A DNA stretch of 64,000 nt from Lewinella sp. W8 (GTDB lineage Bacteria; Bacteroidota; Bacteroidia; Chitinophagales; Saprospiraceae): contig NZ_SNAQ03000001.1 in assembly GCF_004375085.3 (NCBI RefSeq), forward strand, positions 434,001 to 498,000, given 5' to 3'. Each line of letters starts with the position of its first letter. Within the stretch, counting starts at the first letter, position 1. Below the pieces are notes generated by a model that saw only the letters and a program-made list of their open reading frames with translations, did not search any database and had not been told where the DNA came from. Position numbers and translations under genes: made by a program. This document shows positions 33,578-40,512 of the stretch, in pieces.

Positions 33578-34492
33578 ATGAAGGTAAAACAGGTGAACAT
33601 TGCCCCAAATGGGCCCAAATTGTCCCAACTCGTAGCCGGAACCATGACCTGGGGAGAGTGGGGCGTGGACTACAGTCCCGAACAAATGGCCATGATGATT
33701 GAGCATTGTGTAGAACTGGGAATCACCACCTTCGACCACGCAGATATCTACGGCCACTACAGCACCGAAGCAACCTTCGGCGAGGCTCTGGCTCACATCG
33801 GTGGGGATATCCGCGACCGGATTCAACTGGTCACCAAATGCGGCATCCGGCTAAAATCCCACCGCCGCCCCCAAAACCGGCTGAAGAGTTACGACACCTC
33901 CAAAGAGTACATCATCCGCAGCGCGGAACAGAGCCTGACCAACCTGCAAACGGATCACCTGGACCTCTTCCTCATCCACCGCCCCGACCCCCTGATGGAT
34001 CCCCAGGAGGTGGCTGCGGCCTTCGCGCACCTCAAGGAAGCGGGTAAGGTCCTGCACTTCGGGGTGAGCAACTTTACGCCCACGCAGTACGAGATGCTGT
34101 CCCAATGCACGGAGCTGGTCACCAACCAGGTGGAGTGCAACCCCCTGCACACGGATCCCCTCTTTGACGGCACTTTCGATCAGATGATCAACACCGACTG
34201 CCGCCCCATGATCTGGAGCCCCCTCGGCGGCGCCAAGTACTTCAAGGGAGAAGGTACTTCCGTGCTCCGGGTGCGGGACGTGGCCAAGTCACTCTCCAGT
34301 AAGTACGGTAACGTCGGTGAGGACATCATCCTGCTGGCCTGGCTACTGCGGCACCCGGCGGGATGTATTCCCGTTCTGGGCACCACCAAAAAGGACCGGA
34401 TTCGCGACGCACGCCTCGCCCTGAAAACCGACCTCGACCGACAGGACTGGTTCGCCCTGCTGGAAGCAGCCCAAGGCAAGGAAGTCGCCTAA
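33578..34492 (+). CDS. Aldo/keto reductase
   Basis: 304 residues from the ATG at 33578. The catalytic tetrad of the family is visible: Asp in FDHADIYGHY, Tyr four to five residues later, Lys in VTKCGIR and His in LFLIHRPDPL. NADPH-binding C-terminal features include IPVLGTTKKDRIRDA. It resembles E. coli YdhF. It should reduce an aldehyde or ketone with NADPH, and the substrate is unknown. It is followed 46 bp later by a gamma carbonic anhydrase gene in the same direction. Confidence 0.93.
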   Translation: MKVKQVNIAPNGPKLSQLVAGTMTWGEWGVDYSPEQMAMMIEHCVELGITTFDHADIYGHYSTEATFGEALAHIGGDIRDRIQLVTKCGIRLKSHRRPQNRLKSYDTSKEYIIRSAEQSLTNLQTDHLDLFLIHRPDPLMDPQEVAAAFAHLKEAGKVLHFGVSNFTPTQYEMLSQCTELVTNQVECNPLHTDPLFDGTFDQMINTDCRPMIWSPLGGAKYFKGEGTSVLRVRDVAKSLSSKYGNVGEDIILLAWLLRHPAGCIPVLGTTKKDRIRDARLALKTDLDRQDWFALLEAAQGKEVA

Positions 34493-34538
34493 CCACTCAC
34501 CAATACTCGGCACCGTTTAGCCAATTTAATGTACCGCC

Positions 34539-35057
34539 ATGGCCCTGATTGTACCCGTAAGAGGATTTACCCCCGAATGGGGCGAGAACTGTTTTCTCGC
34601 CGAAAACGCTACCCTCATCGGAGAAGTGAAACTCGGCGACGACTGCTCGGTATGGTTCACCGCGGTGGTCCGCGGAGACGTCAACGCCATCACCACCGGC
34701 GACCGGGTGAACATCCAGGACGGCGTTGTCATCCACGGTACCTTCGAGCGGGCCGCCACGACGATCGGCAATGACGTCAGCATCGGCCACCGGGCCATTA
34801 TTCACGGCTGCACGCTGCACGACAGCGTATTGGTGGGGATGGGGGCCATCATCATGGACAATGCCGTCGTGGAATCCAACGTCATCATTGGCGCCGGAGC
34901 GGTGGTGCCCGCCAATATGCGCTGCGAAGCCAACTCCATCTACGCCGGCATTCCCGCCCGCAAGATCAAAGACCTCGACCCCGCCCAACGGGCGGACACC
35001 ATCGAACGAATCGCCCGGGCATATCCGAAATACGCCTCCTGGTTCGGTGAGTCCTAA
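34539..35057 (+). CDS. Gamma-type carbonic anhydrase family protein (hexapeptide repeat)
   Basis: 172 residues forming a left-handed beta helix from hexapeptide repeats (for example ATLIGEV, AIIMDNAVVESNVIIGAG). The three zinc ligands of gamma carbonic anhydrases are present: His 66 (VVIHGT), His 84 (IGHRAI) and His 89 (IIHGC). RGDVNAITTGDRVNIQDG carries the conserved Arg-Asp and Gln-Asp pair. It may hydrate CO2 or be a structural relative (PaaY/YrdA group). It overlaps the end of the convergent PPTase gene by 4 bases. Confidence 0.92.
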   Translation: MALIVPVRGFTPEWGENCFLAENATLIGEVKLGDDCSVWFTAVVRGDVNAITTGDRVNIQDGVVIHGTFERAATTIGNDVSIGHRAIIHGCTLHDSVLVGMGAIIMDNAVVESNVIIGAGAVVPANMRCEANSIYAGIPARKIKDLDPAQRADTIERIARAYPKYASWFGES

Positions 35058-35701
35058 AGGGTAATTTCCACGCAGGCCACCATCACGAAATCGGGGTTAA
35101 TCTGATAGGTAAGGTCAAAGACCATCTCCGCATTACCTTTGCGCAACATGGCCGTTGCCCGACTGTTGTCGGGGCTGAAGTCTTCCAGGTTCACGGTCAG
35201 GTGTTCCTTGAAGTCCAGTTTTCGCCGTCCAAAGGCCTTATACATAGCCTCTTTAGCGGACCAGATGAGGTGCAGTTGCACCAGTTCGTGCCGATCCTTC
35301 AGTTGCGACCGCTCGGCGGTATTGACGAACTTGTCGGCCAGCTTCACGATGCGAGGGACGATACGTTGCACGTCAATGCCGCAGGGGTTGGGGTGGGCAA
35401 TGGCCGCCGCATAGTCAACGGTATGGCTGATGGAGACGTGAAAAATGGAGTCCACCAGGTGAGGCTTGCCCGAATCATCCTTGATCAGCTCCCCCCGTTC
35501 CGGCCGACCGCTCATGTGGTGCAGCAAGAGCCGGGCGGCAAGAAATTCTCTTCGACGTCCTTCCCCCTTGATTTGCTCCAGTGCCACCAGCTCGGCTTCG
35601 AAGAGTGGCGTGCGTTCGCGGAGCAAGGCCTCTGATTCAAGAATGTGCCAGAGCCCCCATTCACCGGGGGGATGCAGCGTTTCGTGGAGCAGAAGGGGCA
35701 A
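35054..35701 (-). CDS. 4'-phosphopantetheinyl transferase superfamily protein
   Basis: 215 residues, Sfp type in size. It transfers phosphopantetheine from CoA to acyl or peptidyl carrier proteins. Motifs: FHVSISHT (about 87-94), CGIDVQRI (about 107-114) and WSAKEAMYKAFG (about 147-158). The magnesium-binding Glu usually found in the GIDVE motif is a Gln here, while Asp110 and Glu151 are kept. No polyketide, peptide synthetase or carrier-protein gene is seen in the window, so its substrate may be the fatty-acid carrier protein elsewhere. Confidence 0.9.
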   Translation of the reverse strand: MPLLLHETLHPPGEWGLWHILESEALLRERTPLFEAELVALEQIKGEGRRREFLAARLLLHHMSGRPERGELIKDDSGKPHLVDSIFHVSISHTVDYAAAIAHPNPCGIDVQRIVPRIVKLADKFVNTAERSQLKDRHELVQLHLIWSAKEAMYKAFGRRKLDFKEHLTVNLEDFSPDNSRATAMLRKGNAEMVFDLTYQINPDFVMVACVEITL

Positions 35702-35851
35702 AGTAGAAGTTTTGTGTTCGCAGGATAACCGTTGCCCGGACGTCGGGCGGCGCGAAAGATAAGCAACCGACGGGCGAAAGCCACATCCGCCTTCAACTCT
35801 CCAACCAGTGGGAATTGCTCACGCTACGGGAACAATACCCCGACGCACCAC

Positions 35852-36034
35852 TCAGGAAAAGGTTTCCAGCTCCGCCAGCCGTTCGGCAAAAACGCGGGTG
35901 TCAATGTAGTAGAAGGTCACGCCCAGGGTGACGAGGGTGGTTCCTCCGCCCACCAGGGCTTGCCACAGGGGAGTCCACTGGGGGAGCCAGTAACCGAGGA
36001 GGAGAAAGCACAGAGCGAGAAGGCCAAACTTCAT
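35852..36034 (-). CDS. Small membrane protein
   Basis: 60 residues with two hydrophobic stretches (LLALCFLLLGYWLP and LVGGGTTLVTLGVTFYYI), followed by a charged tail FAERLAELE. Codon pattern and length are consistent with a real small membrane protein. I know no family. It is divergent from the WD40 gene, 76 bp away. Confidence 0.5.
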   Translation of the reverse strand: MKFGLLALCFLLLGYWLPQWTPLWQALVGGGTTLVTLGVTFYYIDTRVFAERLAELETFS

Positions 36035-36110
36035 ATTCAGGTATGTAGTATATTTAAAAACTTCATAGCGACGATATACAACTACGGTTTGTCTTAGATG
36101 TTCGCACGGT

Positions 36111-37001
36111 ATGCTAAAACGGGTTAGTGAACGCAGCGGTCACCTGGCCGCCGTCTATGATTTACGGGCCGCACCGGATGGTTTTTATTCCGCTGCCGCC
36201 GACGGCTACCTGGTGCACTGGCACCAGGACGACGTGGATTTCGGCCGGGTAGTGGCGAAAGTAGACGGCGGCAAATTTCTGTGCATGGACGTACTGGAAG
36301 ACGGCGGCCTGGTGGCGGGAGCACTGGACGGTGGATTGCACTGGTTGTATCCCGGCGATGAAGAGCGCAACCGCCATTTAGCGCATCACCGGCAGGGAAT
36401 TTTTGCCCTGCTCCGGTTGGAGGATGACCTGTTTGCGGTAGGAGGAGACGGAGTCCTGAGTCGGTGGTCCGTTCGGGCGAGAAGCTGCCGCGAAAGTCTT
36501 CCACTCAGCGCAAACTCCCTTCGCTGCCTTGCGCATGATCCCGTCGGCGATCGACTCGCCTTCGGAGCCAGTGACGGAAACATCTACCTGTTGGACCGCA
36601 AGGATTTACGCCTCCTGGCGCGGGAAAAAGCCAACCAGCCTTCGGTATTTACCCTGGCGTTTACCGCCGACGGGCAGCGACTGATTTCGGGCGGACGGGA
36701 TGCACAACTCATAGAATGGGACGTATCGGAAGCTTCCCTTAGGCACCTGCGAACCGTGCCGGCCCACCTGTCCACCATCAATAAACTGGCCCTCGATCCT
36801 TCCGGTCAGTACCTGGCTACGGCCAGCCGCGACAAAACCATCAAACTCTGGCGGGCGGCGGACCTCGCCCTGCTCAAGGTGGCCGAGGTCGTCCGGGACC
36901 GGGGACACGTCAACTCCGTCAACACCCTCCTGTGGAAGGACGAGCAAACGCTTTTGACGTCCGGTGATGACCGCCGGGTACTGGAATGGAGAGTAGGGTA
37001 G
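36111..37001 (+). CDS. WD40 repeat protein
   Basis: 296 residues with about seven WD-type repeats, enough for one complete propeller. Clear blades are SGGRDAQLIEWDVS, TASRDKTIKLWRA and TSGDDRRVLEWRVG. Earlier blades are weaker, for example SAAADGYLVHWHQ, AGALDGGLHWLYP and AFGASDGNIYLLD. There is no signal peptide, so it is cytoplasmic. Such propellers act as protein-binding platforms, and the partner is unknown. It stands alone between a small membrane gene and a long intergenic region. Confidence 0.92.
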   Translation: MLKRVSERSGHLAAVYDLRAAPDGFYSAAADGYLVHWHQDDVDFGRVVAKVDGGKFLCMDVLEDGGLVAGALDGGLHWLYPGDEERNRHLAHHRQGIFALLRLEDDLFAVGGDGVLSRWSVRARSCRESLPLSANSLRCLAHDPVGDRLAFGASDGNIYLLDRKDLRLLAREKANQPSVFTLAFTADGQRLISGGRDAQLIEWDVSEASLRHLRTVPAHLSTINKLALDPSGQYLATASRDKTIKLWRAADLALLKVAEVVRDRGHVNSVNTLLWKDEQTLLTSGDDRRVLEWRVG

Positions 37002-37520
37002 GTATTGGTCTTATACAGGGCAAGTCTGCAGGTGCAAGGTTAACGGGTAGGGCCGTGCTCAGAGAACAACCGGTTAGCCTATCCCGGGGAAAACGCCTAT
37101 CAGGTTCAAATCCTAAGAGAACATCTTCCAGTATTCAATTTCTCTTTACGCAATTTGGCATGAACGACCGGACTGCGGTAGGTAAGCACTCCGATTTTTC
37201 ATAACGATAGCATCGTTTCACAAAGTTACTTTTACCGGAAGCGGGAACTCCCTCATCGGCTGAAAAATGAGAAGCCTACGCTGCTGCCTAGAGCAAGCTT
37301 GGCCCGAAAGATGCTCGGCTCCGGGAATGGCTCGGCGTGGAACGCCTCGACCAGTTTGGGGTGCGCTTGCCCGACCAATCATCGGTGGGGCGGGGAGCAA
37401 GCCCAATCCGTGCTTTCAATCCTCAGCCTTTGCCTCCTCCAGGGTCTCATTTCTCAGCCTTAGCCTAAAATTGAACCTCAATCATCAATTCTCACCCCTC
37501 AAATCTCTACCTTCGCTGCC
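37002..37520. other. Long intergenic region with short GCCT-type repeats
   Basis: About 520 bp without a credible gene. Around 37421-37466 there is a run of CTCAGCCTTTGCCTCC and CTCAGCCTTAGCCT, similar to the repeats at 61093-61125. At 37091-37101 there is a GGTTCAAATCC, identical to a tRNA T-loop, but no cloverleaf can be drawn. Just before dcd there is TACCTTCG, close to the -7 consensus. The middle part (37290-37400) is GC-rich and unexplained. Confidence 0.5.
37421..37466. repeat. Short GCCT-type repeat cluster
   Basis: Repeated CTCAGCCTT / GCCTCC / CTCAGCCTTAGCCT words in the region upstream of dcd. The reverse complement family occurs at 61093-61125. Confidence 0.55.
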
Positions 37521-38057
37521 ATGATCTGGAGTGATAAGAAAATCCTGGCGGCCATTGACCGCGGAGAAATCGTCATTGAGCCCTTTGACCGGAGTAATCT
37601 CGGAACGAACAGCTACGACGTTCACCTGGGCCGTCACCTGGCCTACTACAAGGATCATATTCTGGATGCCCGTAAGCACAACGCCATTGAGCACGTCGAA
37701 ATCGGAGAGGAAGGATTCATTCTTCACCCGAACACCCTCTACCTGGGGGTTACGCTTGAATACACCGAAACGCACTCGAGTGTCCCCTTCCTGGAGGGGA
37801 AAAGCAGCGTTGGTCGACTGGGAATCGACATTCACGCCACGGCGGGCAAGGGCGACGTGGGTTTTTGTAATCACTGGACGCTGGAAATCAGCTGTACTCA
37901 CCCCGTCCGGGTCTACGCCGGGATGCCCATCGGGCAGCTGATCTATTTCGGGGTAGAAGGTGACATTGAGAATTACTACAACAAGAAGAAGAACGCCAAG
38001 TACAATCAGCGCAGTGACCGTCCGATGGAATCCATGATGTGGAAGAATAAATTCTAA
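37521..38057 (+). CDS. dcd: dCTP deaminase
   Basis: 178 residues. It converts dCTP to dUTP, feeding dTMP synthesis. The family core is present: LGTNSYDVHLGRHLAYY, VPFLEGKSSVGRLGI with the catalytic Glu/Ser region, and the trimer-forming HATAGKGDVGFCNHWTLEI. It also ends in a tyrosine-rich NKKKNAKYNQRSDRP tail that closes the active site in this family. prmC starts 4 bases after the stop, so they are probably one operon. Confidence 0.95.
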   Translation: MIWSDKKILAAIDRGEIVIEPFDRSNLGTNSYDVHLGRHLAYYKDHILDARKHNAIEHVEIGEEGFILHPNTLYLGVTLEYTETHSSVPFLEGKSSVGRLGIDIHATAGKGDVGFCNHWTLEISCTHPVRVYAGMPIGQLIYFGVEGDIENYYNKKKNAKYNQRSDRPMESMMWKNKF

Positions 38058-38061
38058 TTCA

Positions 38062-38910
38062 GTGCGGACGGATCAACTCACCAAGCACCTGATTGACGAA
38101 CTGGCTCCCGTCCTGGGCGACGGGGAAGCCGCCTCCGTTGCCCGCCTGGTACTGGAGGACTTGTTTGGCTGGCGGCGGGGCCAGCGGCCCCGCTTACTGA
38201 GCCAGGACGAGCAGATCATGGCCTGGACCAGTATCAACCGCCTCAAGGCCGGTGAGCCCGTACAGTACGTTACGGGCGTGGCGGATTTCTACGGCCTGCA
38301 ACTGACCGTTTCCCCCGCCGTGCTGATCCCCCGCCCGGAAACGGAGGAACTCGTGGAGTGGATCTTGCGGGATCATCCGGGAAACCAGCCCCTGCGGGTG
38401 CTGGATTTGGGTACGGGCTCCGGCTGCATTCCCCTCGCCCTGAAGGCACGACGGCCCAGTTGGGAATGCAGCGGCTTAGACGTTTCGGAGGCAGCACTGG
38501 AAGTAGCCCGGGGAAATGCGGAAAAATTATCGCTACCGGTTACCTTTCAGGAAGCTGACCTGCTCAACTACGTCCCCCGTCAAGATGATCTCGGGCAGTT
38601 CGATCTCATCGTATCCAACCCTCCCTACATTCCTCCCTCCGAGAAGGATCGGATGGGGGCATCGACCCTTGCGCACGAGCCAGACCTCGCCCTGTACGTC
38701 CCGGAAGACGATCCGCTGAAGTTTTACCGCAGGGCCGTGGAAATTGGCGAACAGCTCCTGCGCCCCGGAGGAATGCTCTACGTGGAAACCAATGAGTTCA
38801 ACAACGAAGAAGTCAGTCTGCTATTTACCGAAATGGCTTGCACCAGCGTGCAGCGCCAAAAAGATATGCGCGACAAATGGCGAATGATCCGGGCCACGAT
38901 AAATGCCTGA
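38062..38910 (+). CDS. prmC: Peptide chain release factor N5-glutamine methyltransferase
   Basis: 282 residues starting at a GTG. It methylates the Gln of the GGQ motif in release factors, using SAM. The N-terminal helical domain ends with GEPVQYVTGVADFYG. The catalytic part has IPRPETEELVEW, VLDLGTGSGCIPLAL (SAM binding) and the NPPY motif in VSNPPYIPPSE. A long NEVSLLF-type C-terminal segment follows. The GTG start is only 4 bases after the dcd stop. It converges with the helical protein gene 38921-40348. Confidence 0.95.
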   Translation: MRTDQLTKHLIDELAPVLGDGEAASVARLVLEDLFGWRRGQRPRLLSQDEQIMAWTSINRLKAGEPVQYVTGVADFYGLQLTVSPAVLIPRPETEELVEWILRDHPGNQPLRVLDLGTGSGCIPLALKARRPSWECSGLDVSEAALEVARGNAEKLSLPVTFQEADLLNYVPRQDDLGQFDLIVSNPPYIPPSEKDRMGASTLAHEPDLALYVPEDDPLKFYRRAVEIGEQLLRPGGMLYVETNEFNNEEVSLLFTEMACTSVQRQKDMRDKWRMIRATINA

Positions 38911-38920
38911 TCCAGGGACT

Positions 38921-40348
38921 TTATTTTTCGAATTCGGCGATCTTCTCCTCCAGCCAGGGACGTGAAGCGACGTATTTTTTCTCGGCCAGGTCTTTTTTGA
39001 GCTGATCCAGTGCCTTCTGGTCGCCGGGTAGCAGTCGCGTAAGCCGGCGGGTGTAGGACACCAGATTTCGGAATGCCTGCTGGGCCGTGACGGGTAGTTC
39101 CTTGTGCCGATTTAGGTAGGCCGTAATGGAGTCGAAGAGGGAGTCCAGGGCGATGTCCTCCTCGGTTTCGTAATAGATGGCCAGCAACATGGTCTTGGCG
39201 TTGAGGTTGTAGGTGGTGTTTTCGTACTCCACGTCGCGCAGGAAGTCCAGAGCCTTGTCGTAGTTCTTCTGATAGAAATAAAGGGTAGCGGAATTATAGT
39301 TCACGGCGTTTGCCCGTTGCTTGGGGGGCAGGCGATCCTGATAGTTTTCGATGTAGTGTTCCGCCCAGTCATAATCACCGTGACGCAGGGCAATCAGGAT
39401 GGTATTCCGGAACTGCAGCGGATCGAGCACGCCGTCGTCGTAGACCAGTTCCCGGTCCAGGGCATAGCGGTAAATCTCCAGGTATTCGGCGAGGAACTCC
39501 CGGCGTCCCTCATTGATCCGGCGCCGACAGTAATTCAGCCCGGGTTTGAAGAGCTCGGAAGTCTGTTCCGGTGGCAGACTGTCCGTGCGTTCCATCAGCA
39601 AGTTTTTGTAGTGGTAATAGGGGGCTTCGGAATCCGTGGTGGTAAGCATTTTATACATGTAGTAATGAATGGCTACCGGAGTGTGGTCCAGATAAGTTTT
39701 CGTGGTCTCCAGGAAACGGACCAGCTCGTCCACCAGATGGATTTCGTATTGCTGTTTTTCAGTTTGTGTACGACTTTGAGCATCAACGGCGGAACGGAGT
39801 TTTACGACGATGTAGTAAATGTCCAGACTTGAGCTGATTTCTTCCACGTTCGCCCGGTCATACGGACGGTGCTCGTAGTTCACCAGGGAGTACTTGCGCA
39901 GCTCCAGTAAATGCCGGTACAGGTAACGGTTGTAATCGGCGTCCTCCTCAAAGGAAGTAATGTTGGCCCAGTTGCGCTCAACCCCCCGAATCAGCTTATC
40001 CGGATGCTGCCGTTCCAGTGCCGCCAGGAACAGATAGTCTTTGAGCTTGGGCTCTTCCTCCAGGGACTCCTGCGTCAGGTATTCCCGAACCAGCTTAAAA
40101 AGATCGGAAGTGTACTTGCGGAAACGGACGTCATTGTAGGGTTTGGATTTGCCAAAAACGGAGCGCCAAACCTCCACCTTTCCCAGGCTCTTTCCCTTCT
40201 GCAGACGCTTGGTGATGTCGTCGTAAAGGGCTAACAAGTCATCATTAGTATTGAAGTAGGGAGACTGGACTAATTTTCGACAGCTTCGCTGCTGATGACG
40301 CTCCAAACTACCCAAAAGGCTAATTAACTTATTAGATTTTTCATTCAT
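38921..40348 (-). CDS. Uncharacterised helical protein (TPR-like solenoid)
   Basis: 475 residues, highly charged and almost entirely helical, with no signal peptide or membrane helix, so it is cytoplasmic. Repeated patterns such as GDYDWAEHYIENYQDRLPPK and NYDKALDFLRDVEY are like tetratricopeptide repeats. The N-terminal 100 residues are rich in Leu/Lys/Arg. I do not recognise a family name. It is probably a scaffold protein peculiar to this group of Bacteroidota. Confidence 0.8.
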   Translation of the reverse strand: MNEKSNKLISLLGSLERHQQRSCRKLVQSPYFNTNDDLLALYDDITKRLQKGKSLGKVEVWRSVFGKSKPYNDVRFRKYTSDLFKLVREYLTQESLEEEPKLKDYLFLAALERQHPDKLIRGVERNWANITSFEEDADYNRYLYRHLLELRKYSLVNYEHRPYDRANVEEISSSLDIYYIVVKLRSAVDAQSRTQTEKQQYEIHLVDELVRFLETTKTYLDHTPVAIHYYMYKMLTTTDSEAPYYHYKNLLMERTDSLPPEQTSELFKPGLNYCRRRINEGRREFLAEYLEIYRYALDRELVYDDGVLDPLQFRNTILIALRHGDYDWAEHYIENYQDRLPPKQRANAVNYNSATLYFYQKNYDKALDFLRDVEYENTTYNLNAKTMLLAIYYETEEDIALDSLFDSITAYLNRHKELPVTAQQAFRNLVSYTRRLTRLLPGDQKALDQLKKDLAEKKYVASRPWLEEKIAEFEK

Positions 40349-40512
40349 TGTTCACAAATCTAAGTTCTAAGGCCCTTGTTATCAGCGTGAAACGGTAAAT
40401 TAGACTGATATATTTTTTTCACGCAATAGTAGCATATTTCTTGATTTCATGCTGGGACATCAAAAGGAGTTGTTATATTGTGGTCCCAACTGGTTTTAAT
40501 GCATCCCTTCTC

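Noticed and set aside
35732-36097. 121-codon frame on the plus strand
   Set aside because: It overlaps the small membrane protein gene on the other strand and has low-complexity, non-protein-like composition.
37075-37120. tRNA-like sequence with GGTTCAAATCC
   Set aside because: Only the T-loop word fits. No acceptor stem, D-arm or anticodon arm can be drawn around it.
37267-37524. 85-codon frame in the intergenic region before dcd
   Set aside because: It runs through the GCCT repeats into dcd in another frame and shows no protein features.
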